Shown: in pieces, positions 35,131-47,378 of the stretch
How the letters are laid out: every line of letters begins with the position of its first letter
Numbering within the stretch: the first letter of the stretch is position 1
Assembly: GCA_029204225.1 (NCBI GenBank)
Contig: CM055099.1
Span: forward strand, 53,580,334 to 53,644,333
Length of the DNA: 64,000 nt
Direction of reading: 5' to 3'
Source of the DNA: Diphasiastrum complanatum
Taxonomy: Eukaryota > Streptophyta > Lycopodiopsida > Lycopodiales > Lycopodiaceae
Position numbers and translations under genes: made by a program
Notes under the pieces: model-generated
The model's database searches: none
Seen by the model: the letters and a program-made list of their open reading frames with translations, nothing else
Told to the model about the DNA's origin: nothing

Positions 35131-36008
35131 ATTTTCAGAAATGTGATACTTCTCTCTCACTAAGATATCTCCTTACAAAGAGATAATGCCACTTAGCAAG
35201 ATTTGATCACAATGAAGAAGACAAATTTTCCACCAAAGTCAAGAATTGAGTTACTAGTTCTTGCCCTCTACAAAGGAAGGATCTCTTGAAAATTTTGGAT
35301 CAACCACAACACATATGCCTCACTCACATTTATGACTTTAATTAAAGTCAAAAACACACTCACACACTTGAGTTTGGATCTCAAATTTTTCTCCTAGTAC
35401 TTGCCAACAATTCTTATCACCTTGTATTGGTAGATTTTGCCTTTATGAGTGTTTGTGCTTTAGAAATTCACTAAGATTTCACTTGGAGGACTGATCCAAG
35501 AGTGTCTTCTAGCATTTAGATGCTTCTAGACTCAGCCCTTTCACTCTTGAACAAATCTAGAATGAAGGTATAATGGATTTCAATCTCTCCCCTTGCAAAT
35601 CACTCCTTAATCTTTGGTTTATAGCACTCTTTCTCTCTCAACTTCAATGTACACTAAAAAAATCAGGGAATCAACTTCAATTTACTGTAAACAAGCTTTA
35701 ATCCATCTATATGATTGATCTAAACCAAGAACAATAGAAACAATGCAAGTGAAAGCTTGAAAAATGCACTAAATTGACTCAAAATTGGGTGTATGATCAA
35801 AATGCACCAAACTGAATTTTACTATCCAAAACAGGTCTTGTACGGCCCCACACGTGTTTAAAGTACACCTGCAGCCCACAGCAAGATTTGGTACAAATAT
35901 GATAGTTCTAGCTATCCATTCAACCTCGCTACCTCAATTTTAGCTTGTTTCCAAAAACCTGCCAATTTGGGTATAGTTTAGATCAATGCCTTAAATGCAC
36001 TTGTACTT
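35131..36008 (-). other. Copia leader region
   Basis: Non-coding. The part next to the primer site (about 35800-36008) is similar to the leaders at 50700-50892 and 53580-53751: each has a CAATTTTGGC/CAAATTTGG-like block, a GATAGCT block and a GGCC- or TTTCACACGTG-containing block. This identifies three members of one copia family. Confidence 0.55.
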
Positions 36009-36021
36009 GGCTCTGATACCA
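36009..36021 (-). promoter_or_regulatory. tRNA-Met primer-binding site
   Basis: The minus strand reads TGGTATCAGAGCC, a perfect copia primer site, directly after an LTR ending TTTCACA. Confidence 0.85.
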
Positions 36022-36450
36022 TGTGAAAGTATAGCAAAAAGGACCAATAATGGATCCAAATCAGATCCACAAGTGTGATTGGGTGTTAGATTAGATTGAT
36101 CTACCAATCTACACAAGATTAGATAGCACTAGATCAAATCTGCATCAACAAATCTAACAAGAACAATCAAATATGATCAAAACTTGTACTTGCTGGTTTC
36201 ACACGTGTGAAGACCTGTCAGAGTACGGACTATCAGCAAATAATAAAGTACACTAAGCTTAGAAACCATTAGAAGCATAAAATCACAAGACAAATGGAGA
36301 GATTACTTAAGAAATGCACCAAAACCAAGATTTAGCTTTCTTGTCAATTATGGCCAAATGAGCCACCATATATACACAAGAGCTGATGCTTACTCAGCTG
36401 ATTTGGCATGTGTGAGAGTTCCTACTCATCAAAGGATCCACCAATAATCA
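36022..36450 (-). repeat. Copia LTR (family member 1), 3' part
   Basis: Starts at the CA terminus next to the primer site. Shares with the LTRs at 50.9 and 53.8 kb the blocks AACAAGAACAATCA, TTTCACACG, ACAAATGGAGAGA and ATGGCCAAATG, followed on the minus strand by a TATATATGG/TATATATAGAG TATA box. The 5' limit is unclear; 36450 is only where I lose similarity. Confidence 0.6.
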
Positions 36451-36720
36451 TCAATATGGCACATGGACCAAGTTTCCTAACTTATAGCCACCTCCCTTGG
36501 TTTTAAGCAATTTTCCTAATTTATAGGGACTTGCACAAATATCTACTACAAGTTGAGGTTCTGGACATCTCATGATTTCTCCTAGATGAGTGACCCCTAG
36601 GATAGATATAATCCTTTGTTGATGTATCAGTTTTGAACTAATTAATATCCTGATGTTCAAATATGACATATCGACATAAGGAATACTCGGTTCTATGGGA
36701 AGATTTAACCGAACATTCAA
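36451..36720 (-). pseudogene. Relative of the 32.1-kb unknown frame
   Basis: The minus frame of 89 codons contains PSIPYVDMSYLNIRILISS and HQQRIISILGVTHLGEIM, which lines up with NIPYTATPYLYITILTG and YQQRIVSIFGAARLAEIL at 32118-32238 on the plus strand. So this family occurs twice here in opposite orientation. The rest of the reading frame is not preserved. Function unknown. Confidence 0.45.
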
Positions 36721-37399
36721 ATGATTCTCAAGAGTACCCTAGCCTAGATGTCCAAGAACTTTCCCAATGAGAGTTCATTGAATTTATCTTTCTTTTCACT
36801 AATGACTTGGTACCCTCTACGACGGACTGTAGATTCTTCAACTAATAAAGAAATTTTTTTTCAAGTGTTGTACCCAATCCCAGAACATCTCGGTTTCCAG
36901 ATGTTCAACAATGTGTGACTAGGAACAATATATTCCAACGGGGTATCCTAGCCATTGTGGTCCTAGATGAAAATGCCAGTGCGTTGAGTTTTAGCTCTAA
37001 ATGGTATATTCCAACCATGTCGAGTATATTCCTATCTCTTGTATTCCAAAGAGATAGGGTGAGATTATCATTTCGGCATACATAACATAAAGTTCAACAA
37101 TGATTCAGGAAGACACAGAAAATACTCAATAACATTCTCAATACAAGACTCATACCTGAACTCAAATTGTATGAAAAAGGGTGATACCTGGATTTTAATT
37201 GACAGTTCTTTTCTCCAATCGACCCACTAAGAAATATGAGACCCGAGAGGATTGTTGATTTTCTTCCCGTGTTGACTTCGGACATCCTCCAATGTGAATA
37301 GTGAGATCTAATCAATTTCTCATAGAAAGCATATGAGTTATTGCATAAAACTTTGAAAATTAGCGCGATTTTGCGTGCTAAAAAATTGACTAACATAGT
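36721..37399. other. No recognisable gene
   Basis: A 127-codon minus frame (37477-37094) has no family motif and overlaps the transposase scrap on the other strand, so I treat it as chance. Confidence 0.35.
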
Positions 37400-37553
37400 T
37401 CTATTGATTCTAGTAAAGTACAAGGCCAAAAACATGAGTGTGTATCTTGCACCTTTGATCGATGAATTGTTGCGCATTCCGTGGAACGGTATTCAAGCTT
37501 ATGACATGTCGAGACTATACAACAAAGGAACTTCATTGTTCGTTGAATTCTAA
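37400..37553 (+). pseudogene. CACTA (En/Spm) TNP2-like transposase scrap
   Basis: The plus frame reads MSVYLAPLIDELLRIPWNGI then QAYDMSRLYN. This matches the plant Transposase_21 pattern YLAPLIEELKxLWxxGVxTYD, found just before the catalytic core of CACTA transposases. Only about 45 residues remain before similarity ends and a TAA follows at 37551-37553. No TIRs seen nearby. Confidence 0.5.
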
Positions 37554-37846
37554 TGTGGACAATGCACGACTACCCTAGGTTAAGTGAATGTTCAAGTATC
37601 TTTATAACTATACAAATCTGCGTTTGAGTACATTTTACTAAGCTTATCTCACATTTCGTTTATAAACTATGCAAGTTTAACCACATTGGGTTACAACACA
37701 TGTTATATATGTGGACCACTTTTGGAAGGTCAACATAGCACAAATATGTTGAAAAAATTGGTTTACAAAAATCATCGCAAATCATTTTCAAAGGTTGAAT
37801 AGGCGATTTTCTGGGGGGCAAAGAGATAATCCTTTAACTACACATT
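37554..37846. other. No recognisable gene
   Basis: Non-coding spacer before the compound satellite. Confidence 0.35.
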
Positions 37847-39329
<1,483 letters not shown>

Positions 39330-41229
39330 CTTAACTATAGACAACAAATATTCCCTTCAGGAATCCAAAAGATGAGTTGACATACCAAGTACTACCAAAG
39401 ATCTTCAAATTCTCCAAGCTTGGCTTCTTACCAAAACAAATTTCAAATGAACTCTTACCATCCAAGTATTCATTTGAGAACAAAGTTACCACACATCAAA
39501 GCTTCACTCCAAAATGACTTAGGAAGATTTGCATTCACCCTCATGGATTTAGCTCTTTCAAAATGATTCATCTTCCTCTCTTCCACACCATGTAGAACCT
39601 TTGAGTTTGAAAGCTTTGTCTTGATCCCATGTGCACACAAACCTCTTTGAACTCTATTGAGAGGTCTTTATTTGACAGCTTTAAGCACTTAATCTTCATG
39701 TTGAATTGACTCTCCACAACATTCTTGGACTTCAAAAAGACATCAAATATGAAATCCTCACTCTTTAGAGGATAAGTCCAACAATATCTACTAAAGTCAT
39801 CAATGGAAGTCACAAACATCTTTGCTCCTCCATTACTCAAATCACTTGTACAATGCACATCCAAATGCACTAAATGAAAAGGCATTTTTGGATCTTGATC
39901 TAGACCTAGAATAATACAAACTTTGTGACTTTGACACTGAACAAAGCTCACCAACTTGCTTCTTTGCCTTCAAACCACCATGGTTAGAAACAACATATCC
40001 ATCAAGTTTGTAGAGCTCACCTTGTCTCTTGCCTTGGGAAATCAAGACTTCATTCCTTTTGATCCAGCAAGAATCACCAACAAATTTCACTTCAACCTCT
40101 TTGTCAATCATTTGACACACACTAAAAACATTCTTAGTAATGGAAGGTATGAACAAAACATTGAATTTCTTCAAATGAACATTCCTATTTATGGATGAGA
40201 GAAAAATAGGGATAGTTCCAATGACCTTGATAACAACTTTACCATCATTGGCCATGTTGATGACCTTCTTCTCTTCTTCATAAGACACCAAGGAAGTGAA
40301 GTACTCTGTGACATTTCATATGAAAGTTGCCCCATTATCAATCCACCATGGCTCAATATCTCTATCATGGTTAGCAAACAAGAACACATAAAAAAAGAAT
40401 CACTTGAATTTTGCTCATTAACACCATCCTCATCAAAAGTGAAATTGCCTTGCTTCTCACCTTGACCTCTTTTCTTTTTGAAACAATCACTAGCAAAATG
40501 TCCTTTGACTCCACAATAAAAGAATTTTAGCTTAGATCTATCTTTCCTCTTGCCAACAAAAGTAGAAGGCTCACCTTGATCTTGTCCTTTAGACCACTTG
40601 CCTTTGCTCTTGCCCTTGAACTTGCCCTTTGAGAACATAGCCTCTTCCTCTCCAAAATGAGATATGGAAGTAGATCCTCTTCTTGATAAAAGCCTAGACT
40701 CCTCATTCACCAAGATTTCTTGCAAGTCCTCCATACTTGACAATGTCTTTTGAAAATCAAAACTTTGAACAAGATTAGCATGATCATCCAACAAGCCAGT
40801 AAGAACTACTTGAACAAGCTTTCATCAATACATGCTAACTCATCATTGAATGCTTTAACCCTCAAAACAAAAGCATGAGCACTTTTATCCTTATTTTGCA
40901 AACTTTGAAAGATTTGTCTGCTAAGGGTTAGGACACTTGATAGAGACTTGGACTCATAATCCTTCTTTAGAGTTGCCCAGGCCTCATTAGATGTAGTGCA
41001 CTTACCAGTTTCCTTGAGAAGTTCATTAGTCACATTCATCTTGATCACATGAAGAGCTTTCTTTGCCCTCCTATCATACCTCAATTGTTCTTGAGGTGCC
41101 AAAGGTCTTTCCTACATTCCTACAGAAATTTCATCTCAAGGAGAGACTCCATTCTCACCTTCCAAGCTGAATAGTTGCCTGAGGTAAGCCTATCATTGCT
41201 CCCCAACATGAAGCCTCCATTTGTAGCCA
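39330..41229 (-). pseudogene. Copia gag-protease-integrase pseudogene
   Basis: Minus strand from ATG 41229 (MATNGGFMLGSNDRLTSGNY, SAWKVRMESLL). The gag UBN2 part at 41102-40806 has RRAKKALHVIKMNVTNELLK, SRQIFQSLQN and FVLRVKAFNDELA. A knuckle lies near 40515-40470 as FYCGVKGHFASDC with the first Cys changed to Phe. A frame change precedes the protease and gag-pre-integrase region at 40291-39842 (FIPSITKNVFSVCQMID, NEVLISQGKRQGELYKLDGY). The integrase core at 39900-39600 has LVHLDVHC and SIDDFSRYCWTYPLKS; a weak ERAKSMRVNANLPKSFWSEA block lies at 39560-39500. RT and RNase H are absent on this side. It is a close relative of 51659-53212, which allows codon-by-codon comparison. Confidence 0.8.
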
Positions 41230-42002
41230 TGTTGCAATGATTTGATCTTCTCTTTCGACCTGTTCCAATGCACTTAGCACTCTCTTGAAAGTCAGAAAAT
41301 GAATCCAAAAAGAAATCACAAAGATATGAAGCTCTCAAATATGTTTTTTGCACAAAAACTAGCAAATCCAACACATAGAATTGATGACACTTGAATGAGT
41401 GGAGAATGAGAGAGATGATGTGCTCCCATGCTTGTAGCCTATTCATAACAGCCCTTTGCCCTATTTGCATGCTCTTAAAAAAGCTTATCAACTTATAATG
41501 GAAGGTTTTAGATCTCTTCCAAACCCTAGATCTAAAATGACTAGATTCAATGCAAAGTAGGTCCAAATTTGACCTTATCAACATGACTAAGTTTCTAAAA
41601 CTAGTAAATCCACTATTCCTAGGCCTTATTATTAATTTATTTTATAAAGTCTATCTCTAATTTGAAAATTCATATTGGCCTCAAAATTGGCAAATAAACT
41701 CAACTTGACTAAACAAAACTAGTTGATATTTTCCACAGTTTATACTAAACTTCTAATTAGCTAAGTGTTACCTCTTGTAACCTAGCTAAGCATGCGTTTT
41801 TATCTTTTCATGAAGGCTAAACTTTGAATTCGGCATTGAATTCAAATCTATCGACTATTGCCGAAGATGTCGACTATGTCGATTATTGTCATTGTTGATC
41901 ATTGTCGATGTCGATTGTCGATTGTTGTCATTGTCGAGTATGTCGAATGCGTTGACAATTGAGACTATTGGAAAAGGGTCATTGAGTTCACCATTTTCAA
42001 CA
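41230..42002 (-). repeat. Probable copia LTR plus leader
   Basis: On the minus strand a purine-rich TTCAAGCGGGAG abuts TGTTGAAAATGGTGAACTC at 42002, the start of an LTR that follows a copia RNase H. The stretch then continues non-coding to the gag ATG at 41229 of the next copia. I could not find a TGGTATCAGAG primer site between them, so the LTR/leader boundary is open. Confidence 0.5.
41851..41960. repeat. Short-period TGTCGA repeats
   Basis: Irregular tandem array of TGTCGA(T/C), TTGTCGAT and ATTGTCATTG motifs of 6-9 bases inside the presumed LTR. Confidence 0.7.
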
Positions 42003-42430
42003 CTCCCGCTTGAATGGTACACCCTTTTCATCCAATCCCAATCGACTTTCTATGCTTCTAGAATAATATTTTGTCCAACAGATTTCTCAATATATCTATA
42101 ATCATGTCTTCTGATCTTATGAACTCGACATTAAGTTCTTCTTTCGAAATCAAATCTCAAACATGGTGATATTTGAGTGGTTTGGCCTTTGAATGAAACA
42201 CTGGATCTTGGGTCAAGTAGATGGCACTCTAAGAATCCACCACCATCATGATGGAAGGCTCTTGGCAGGAAATGTCGATTTCATTTACAATCATCTTTTG
42301 CCAATTTCGAACTTGTTAGACATGTAGTGTGAAATGGGCCTCAAAAAATATGCAAGTTTACAAATGGATAGTGATAATGAATGTGAAGCATAATATTTGG
42401 TCGCCACAGGTTGCCATAAGCTCTAGTAGT
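42003..42430 (-). pseudogene. Copia RNase H 3' end
   Basis: Minus-strand pieces in shifting frames show the last part of copia RNase H: TQDPVFHSKA-type text near 42200, DLISKEELNVEFIRSEDMI near 42130 and LGLDEKG-type text near 42030, with TAG/TAA interruptions. It ends at a polypurine tract and LTR start at 42002, which confirms it is the true 3' end of an element. Confidence 0.65.
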
Positions 42431-42475
42431 GTTCATTGGGTTTGTGCATTAAATTTATGCACATAGCTCTATAGT

Positions 42476-42477
<2 letters not shown>

Positions 42478-42516
<39 letters not shown>
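42478..42516. repeat. (AG)n microsatellite
   Basis: About 18 uninterrupted AG units. Confidence 0.95.
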
Positions 42517-42518
<2 letters not shown>

Positions 42519-43239
42519 CACATCTATGTAGAATACAAAGAGAGAGTGCCACATCATATGAAAGACAAGAGAAAGATATTATCGCAACATGTATGATGTA
42601 CAATGCCTTAGTTTTTGCACATCTATGCTCTAAAGTAAGCCACATGGCCAGTCCTTTGATCAAAGAGCTTGAAATTGGCCATAGTATAAAATTGTACAAA
42701 ACATTTGATGAGATGACATGAAACTTTTTAATATTTTATATTTTAAAAATGAAGCCTAATTTTTTTTCCCCTTCAAAGAACTTATTGTACAACTAGTATT
42801 AGGTTAACGTAAAAATCATTTTTTGCTTTTCCATGAAAAAAAAGGAGGTGCCTCCTAAAGCGCAATAAGAGTGCCTCTCTTTCTTTAAAAAAATTCAAAT
42901 TTTTTAAATGCACTTTCTGGGATGCGAAAGGTGCATGTAAAAACAATGACCTTCCGCACGGATGGTGCATGTCAGAAAAAAATTAAGATCAACAAAGGGA
43001 AGGAATAAAGTCACCTGTTGGGTGCTGCCCCTCCCCCTCCCCCCCCCCCCCCCCCCCCCCCCGCTCTCTCTTAATATTTCATTTAACACCACACCACATC
43101 CACCACTTATTTCCTTATTTTTTTCAAACACGTAGCCGTCGCGGCGCCACCAAAACCTCACCTTTCCCTTCTACTCTCTCAAAAACCTAGCCCTGCCCGC
43201 GCCACCCAGGCCCTCTCTCTTTTTCCGGCCTTCCCCCCA

Positions 43240-43271
<32 letters not shown>

Positions 43272-43439
43272 CCCGTTCAAACAAGCGATATCCTAATCTC
43301 TCAGCTTGAGTTGGGAAGATCACATATGAATGCACTGCACACATTCGCATTCTCATTCGCTCCCGCGGAGTTAGATGCTTAGGCTGCCTGCCTGCAATTG
43401 TAGAATGTTTTGTATTGTTTGTTTGTGTATAGTTGTTGG
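42517..43439 (+). promoter_or_regulatory. Upstream region and CT-rich leader
   Basis: No coding signal on either strand. It includes a homopolymer of 24 C (43039-43062) and pyrimidine-rich tracts at 43063-43073 and 43240-43272, then GC-richer sequence with several CG dinucleotides up to the ATG at 43440. CT-rich 5' untranslated leaders are common in plant genes; I infer a promoter/leader here but see no firm TATA box at the right distance. Confidence 0.4.
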
Positions 43440-44177
43440 ATGAGAGCTTTTGGAATGATGGAGATAGATCAGCCCAGTAATGAAGACGATTATTCGTTGC
43501 AGAGAGTTGTTAGCCAGCGGCTTAGTCGGGTTCCGGAGGGTGATATGGTGGACGCTACAACGCCCACAGAAGCGGTAGCAAGTTCTCCTCCTTCAAGGGA
43601 TCCGTTTCGATCTAACAGCCCACCATTTTCGTTGTCCCAACTTCTGGAATCACCTCGTTATGCTGATCGCCCTTCACAAGCCAGCGGAGCTACTTGCATT
43701 TCGAAACGCTTCCGGGACGATAATGCTATATCGACAATGCTCGAGCATGATTTGCAACTGCATGAGTCAATCTCCGTTGTAGATGATAACGTAAATGATA
43801 TTGCCCTACAAGCACAAGGTCCAGAAGCAGATAGCGCCACTGACGAGGATGAGGAAATCTCAAGTAAAAAGCCCTTTATACGCAGTTGCGATGAAGAATC
43901 TAGTCAGAGCGTGGAGCCACCAGTCATTCGGAGTCCTCATCATGAAGGCAGCAGCATCTACTCGACCGAAACGCCTCCATGCCTTCCGTATGAAGTTGAG
44001 GATTTTCATATTCCAAGTCTTCTTCATGAAGACAGTAGCCAGCTCCAATCTTCGCAAGCGTCTCCATTCTACGACTTTGAGAATAATGTTTATGCTCCAA
44101 CCTTAGAAACGGTTTCATTGTTTCAAGCTCATCCTTCCAATAAGGATCGCAATGTGCTTCGGTATGCTCAACCATGA
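43440..44177 (+). CDS. Gene-like frame, acidic Ser-rich protein
   Basis: ATG 43440 opens 246 codons to TGA 44175-44177 (start MRAFGMMEIDQPSNEDDYS). The product is rich in Ser, Glu, Asp and Pro, with motifs VVSQRLSRVPEGD, SPPFSLSQLLESPRYADRPS and ISKRFRDDNAISTML; it lacks membrane segments and looks disordered. Base composition is richer in GC and CG than the flanks, unlike the decayed repeats. Coding character continues in frame after the TGA for about 50 codons (DNGEDGGRVKQSIVNWSGG, then TPRTRISRLAARFLL) to TAG at about 44326, so the TGA may be a decayed CGA. This is the best host-gene candidate of the window, possibly a first exon or a captured gene fragment. Family not recognised. Confidence 0.5.
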   Translation: MRAFGMMEIDQPSNEDDYSLQRVVSQRLSRVPEGDMVDATTPTEAVASSPPSRDPFRSNSPPFSLSQLLESPRYADRPSQASGATCISKRFRDDNAISTMLEHDLQLHESISVVDDNVNDIALQAQGPEADSATDEDEEISSKKPFIRSCDEESSQSVEPPVIRSPHHEGSSIYSTETPPCLPYEVEDFHIPSLLHEDSSQLQSSQASPFYDFENNVYAPTLETVSLFQAHPSNKDRNVLRYAQP

Positions 44178-44616
44178 ATCGTAAAGCAAATTGAAACGAG
44201 TGACAATGGAGAAGATGGTGGACGCGTGAAGCAATCGATTGTTAACTGGAGCGGAGGAATAGCTGGTGAGATTCAGCCAGGTACCCCCAGAACCAGAATT
44301 TCGCGCTTGGCTGCCCGCTTCCTGCTATAGTGAAATTTTCTAACTATACTGCTTACAGTTATAGAAATATAGTATGCACAGTTACATAAAATATGGTATA
44401 CGCAGTAACTATGACTATGTTGGCATTCACATTAGATTAAATGTGATACGAAAAATTGAAATTAAGTATCATGTCAGAGAGATTTTTGGCGCCCAAGCTT
44501 TGAAAATAGCAATGGCAAGGAGACCCAAATCTACAATCGATTCTGTGATTCTTTACAATGAGAAAGATGAAGCTGATAACTAAAAGCCAACAAAATATAC
44601 AAAGAACTCATGGGTA
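44178..44616 (+). other. Possible continuation, then non-coding
   Basis: 44178-44326 extends the upstream frame past its TGA. Beyond it, a 69-codon frame (44374-44583) is basic and unrecognised. Confidence 0.35.
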
Positions 44617-45725
44617 TTGCTACATCCATCATCAAGGGGCCATTTTCGACAAAAGAAAAGAGCAAAAATGACTTACAAATCTTATTGGAAAGCAAAAATT
44701 TTGGAATTTAAGACTACCCCGGGATGTCAATCGATATCAGAAGTCTTAGTGCAACATGTATATATGCATTCAGAAATCAAAGTACATGATATCAATCCTC
44801 ATGATCATCAAAGATGTAATTGTAAGTATATCAAAACATATGCACTCTACAACAATCATAGGTGATTTCCTTTATTGATGCTCTTCAGATTATGATGTAA
44901 ATGCTTCAACATTGTTTTTTTCTTTCAGATTTATATCCATGATGCATAAGTGAATGGGAGCCCGCACAATCACTTGCAGGAGTATTAGACGTGATTCACT
45001 CTGATGTTGGAAAGCTGCAATACAGAGGAAGAAGTCCAAAGGAACTTGCAGATTGTGGTATCTATTTTTATGAATCTTTATATATGCCACAAACGGATGG
45101 AGGTTTTGGCAAGCTCGAAGCAATTCTATTGCCTAGTTTTCAAAGTGATGAGTGGCCTACTCCTGACAGCATTGTTTCTGAATCCTTGAGATGCAAGCTA
45201 CTCATTGATATTAGAAATGCTATGAAGATAAGCACAGGCTCGAAAATTGTTCACCTAAGTTGGTTTATGTCATTGTATATATTTGTTGATTTTTTCTCGA
45301 GTGCTGGTGTTCGTAGGACACCAACTTTCTTTGTTTGCAAGGATTTATCAGATGAGACTTTGTCAGATCTCATGGATCAAGGTTGGGATAGTAGAACAAA
45401 TAATGACATAGAATGCTGGATTAAAAAGTCCTCAATGATCTTTCGTTATTATATTGCAAAGCAAATGCTCAATCTCACATTTAGCTACCAGAGATACAAG
45501 AAAATTGAAGGTACATGGCTACCACTGGATCAAGACTTTGAACTAAATTGTCACACAAACCGAATGGAGATATGCATTATCTACAATGAGAAATATTTGA
45601 CTATGGTTGAGGTGGAAGAGCATTGGAAGCTTGATTTTATCATAATAGAGCTCATGCTATTACAAACCAATCTACCAACATATTTCAAATTTATCATCAA
45701 CGGAAGACTCGTAAGTACAAAATAA
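44617..45725 (+). CDS. Unknown frames, possibly two exons
   Basis: An 82-codon frame (44617-44865) is followed by AG/GTGATT at 44860-44863, a T-rich tract TTTTTTTCTTTCAG ending at 44929, and a long frame open from about 44960 to TAA 45723-45725 (about 250 codons). The second has motifs LADCGIYFYESLYMPQTDGG, SDEWPTPDSIVSESLRCKLL and DLMDQGWDSRTNNDIECWIK. Composition is normal for a soluble protein; no membrane segment. I recognise no family. Frames do not join cleanly across the candidate intron, so the exon model is uncertain. It lies back-to-back with the Ulp1-type pseudogene, and the two could belong to one transposon. Confidence 0.35.
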
Positions 45726-46049
45726 TAGAAAATGTCATCATTTACAATTGCACATTCACTAATATTTGCCATGTCAAGAATGCGAAAAAGACAGGAGATG
45801 ATAACGTGCTGCAAAGATCTACCTACAACAATCACCATTGTGGGAGAACAATAGTTTCAAATAAACTTTAGTAAAAATCTGTGTATACACTCTTTGATTC
45901 AATAAATGAAAGCCCAAGTTGGGCATCTGTACATGTATTTTGTGCTCCCAAACTCACAAACTGGAGCGGCATTTGATATATCAATGTATATTTTTCTATG
46001 AAGTCTATACATGTATTTTTGTTCTATGCTATCTATATTTTCTCTGATC
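45726..46049. other. Spacer between convergent genes
   Basis: The 3' ends of the plus frame (45725) and the minus Ulp1-type gene (46050) face each other here; AATAAATGAAAG near 45900 could serve as a plus-strand poly(A) signal. No other feature seen. Confidence 0.4.
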
Positions 46050-47378
46050 TTAATTTAGTATAACTACATCATCCTTGGCACCATCATCAATAATGGGAGG
46101 CTGAAGCCTTGCCCTAGCCAGTATGCTCAGGATAATTTCTTGTCTAAATCTGTACACCTGGCTTGATGTGTACTCAAGAAGTGTAAACTGCTAAATAGAA
46201 CATTCATGTATTAGTAATGGCCAAAAACATCACCATAATAAAAAACTAATCATGATTCCAAAATAAGAATAAACATAATTTATTACCTTAGAAATATCAA
46301 CATCTTGTTGAAGGACGAACCACTCTGAAAACAACTTGGCATTGTATAATGTGTACGACCCACAGCTGAATGAATCATTTTGCTGGGGTGACTGCAAAAT
46401 AATTCAGCACACAAGAAATTAATTATGAAACATAATGAATTAGATTGAAAATATTTCATTAGAATACTGATTTCAAAATGCTATTAAGAAAGACAGAGTT
46501 TACCTCCAAACTGACGATCCGCCAATCCATGGAATGGGGAACGTCTATAGGAATATATTTACTTAGATATGGAAGGTACATATCTACATTCTTATGCATA
46601 TTTCTCGTCGAATTTATCTTGACACAAAAACCTTTAATAATATTATTTACAGATCTCTTAATAGAGATCAGGTTTAAACTCCAGTGGTCACTGCAAAATA
46701 AGATTGAAATTTCTTTAGCTGCAATTCTAAGAACTATTTCCATTGACAATGCCAATGTTAATGCATAAAACAGCAAGAAGCATTCAATATATCTTATTTC
46801 GTATGATAAGGTATGAGCAGATACTTTGTTGCTGGTGTGAATCCACTTGTCAGACACTGTGACAATGTGTCATTGTTCTCCTTGGAGGCCTGAAATAGAA
46901 AGTTACTCAGCACCAGCAACTCATTTGATGAATCTCTTGCAATGTCATATTGCAAGAGTGTGAGCCCGGACTCTATCACAGGATCACTGATAGGAGCCCG
47001 TCTAACTTTGAGATCCAAGCAATCTATAACTCTAAAATTAATACTAAAATCAACTTCATCTAGTCTAAAGCAAAAAGGAGTATCAATAGTATCTATAGCA
47101 TCGGATATCTCTTTCTCAAATTTAAGATAGTCATCGTAACTTTCTATGATTGGTTGCTCTGGATGATTGCTCTGGTAGTGTGATAGAAACTATGATGATT
47201 GCTGCCTCTGATAAAGAGTAGAATGGCTTCTAAAGAGTGTAGCATGAAGAAAGCTTGGCTTGATTGTTTTTTCCTGAGAAGACGTGTCCACAAAACATGA
47301 TAATCTGTATGATGTGGATATTGTGGGGAAGGAAATGCTCTTGAAAAAGTTGAATGATAAGTTAATAATCTGAGGCAA
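46050..47378 (-). pseudogene. Ulp1-type (C48) cysteine protease, spliced
   Basis: C48 proteases cleave SUMO-like modifiers; transposon-borne forms are common in plants. Minus-strand exons: 47378-46798, 46690-46504, 46391-46287 and 46190-46050, with acceptors TTTTGCAG, TTTTGCAG and CTATTTAG and donors GTAAAC and GTAATA on the last two introns. Joining is in frame throughout. The text shows LSNFLFQASKENNDTLSQCL, KYLLIPYH, then DHWSLNLISI (catalytic His codon 46686-46684) and SPQQNDSFSCGSYTLYNAKL (Gln and catalytic Cys, Cys codon 46364-46362). Asn in KINSTRN may stand where the family has Asp; the alignment there is uncertain. The donor of the first intron reads ATAAGA in place of GTAAGA (46797), and TAG 47192-47190 interrupts the N-terminal part. 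So the gene is probably dead, though well preserved. Confidence 0.75.

Noticed and set aside
37094-37477. 127-codon minus frame
   Set aside because: Overlaps the CACTA-like plus-strand scrap antisense and has no family features of its own.
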